This document shows, one piece after another, positions 63,881-64,000 of a stretch of DNA of 64,000 nucleotides (positions are counted from its first letter, which is position 1; each line of letters starts with the position of its first letter). The stretch is from assembly GCA_963821705.1 (NCBI GenBank), contig CAWGEV010000003.1:1-64000 (forward strand). Direction: 5' to 3'. Below the pieces are notes generated by a model, which was not told the origin of the DNA, made no database searches, and worked only from the letters and a program-made list of their open reading frames with translations. The translations under genes were made by a program, and so were the position numbers. This DNA is from DASUPK01 sp963821705 (GTDB lineage: Bacteria; Actinomycetota; Thermoleophilia; Solirubrobacterales; 70-9).

Positions 63881-64000
63881 ATGCCCGAGACCCTGTCTGA
63901 CGTTGCGGCCGAGGTGATCAAGTGCACGCGCTGCCCGCGGCTGGTCGAGTGGCGGGAGCGGAGCGCGGCCGAGCCGCCGCGCCGTTATCGCGGTCAGAGG
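63881..64000 (+). CDS. Family 5 uracil-DNA glycosylase, N-terminal part (cut by window end)
   Basis: Forty codons are visible from ATG 63881: SDVAAEVIKCTRCPRLVEWRE and RRYRGQR. A CxxCPRLVxWRE motif near the start is characteristic of family 5 (UdgB-type) iron-sulfur uracil-DNA glycosylases, where the cysteines bind a [4Fe-4S] cluster. The catalytic part lies beyond the window. The start is 17 bases after the TMEM175-like stop. Confidence 0.8.
   Translation, partial: MPETLSDVAAEVIKCTRCPRLVEWRERSAAEPPRRYRGQR

Overview
The window is about 64 kb of very GC-rich bacterial DNA with G/C-ending codons, GTG/TTG starts, overlapping ATGA/GTGA/TGATG gene junctions and InhA-type/MaoC-type lipid enzymes. 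This points to a high-GC actinobacterium, and the gene families look like the Solirubrobacterales/Gaiellales (Thermoleophilia). That placement is an inference from family resemblance, not a measurement. No stretch longer than about 300 bases lacks a gene.

Region 1 (1-11.5 kb) is housekeeping. It holds the end of a sensor kinase with its OmpR regulator, a secreted small protein, a GAF kinase/LuxR regulator pair, and a tightly packed type II fatty acid synthase operon: fabD, fabH, fabG, acpP, fabF, a carboxyltransferase, a MaoC dehydratase and an InhA-like enoyl reductase. A convergent enoyl-CoA hydratase and a tRNA-Thr(CGT) follow. Two C6-7/N4/G6-7 palindromes sit 52-56 bases before the GAF-kinase and fabD starts.

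Region 2 (11.5-15.7 kb) encodes a large secreted alpha/beta-hydrolase-like protein, a secreted trypsin-like protease and a coupled protein of unknown function.

Region 3 (15.8-63.1 kb) is a large cell-surface glycan locus. It contains many GT2 and GT4 glycosyltransferases, a nucleotide-sugar dehydrogenase, RmlC, two CDP-paratose-2-epimerase-like enzymes, GDP-mannose dehydratase, a GDP-mannose-3,5-epimerase-like gene and a GDP-fucose-synthase-like enzyme. It also has five FkbM methyltransferases, a Wzx-type flippase, a Wzm/Wzt ABC exporter and two large multi-spanning membrane proteins. The locus is built from short overlapping operons on both strands, with pairs of paralogues often in opposite orientation. 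Embedded in it are a LolA-like lipoprotein-carrier cassette with its own ABC transporter and a hotdog thioesterase.

Two gene families stand out as poorly described: a pair of about 380-residue proteins with an RSDxLW...PHP...DGExYGG motif (38-41.3 kb), and a pair of GT2 proteins with a C-terminal HGLEQ...FRWSEPV module (58.9-63.1 kb) flanking a GT4 gene.

Many glycan genes between 21.8 and 63 kb are broken by single-base indels, with clusters at 36.2-37.0, 42.0-42.5, 45.4-49.0, 58.1-58.7 and 61.0-62.7 kb. The coding sequence is otherwise intact when the frame is switched. This looks more like uncorrected sequencing error than gene decay, but the sequence alone cannot decide. The genes are listed with reconstructed boundaries.

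Region 4 (63.1-64 kb) has a TMEM175-like channel and the start of a family-5 uracil-DNA glycosylase.
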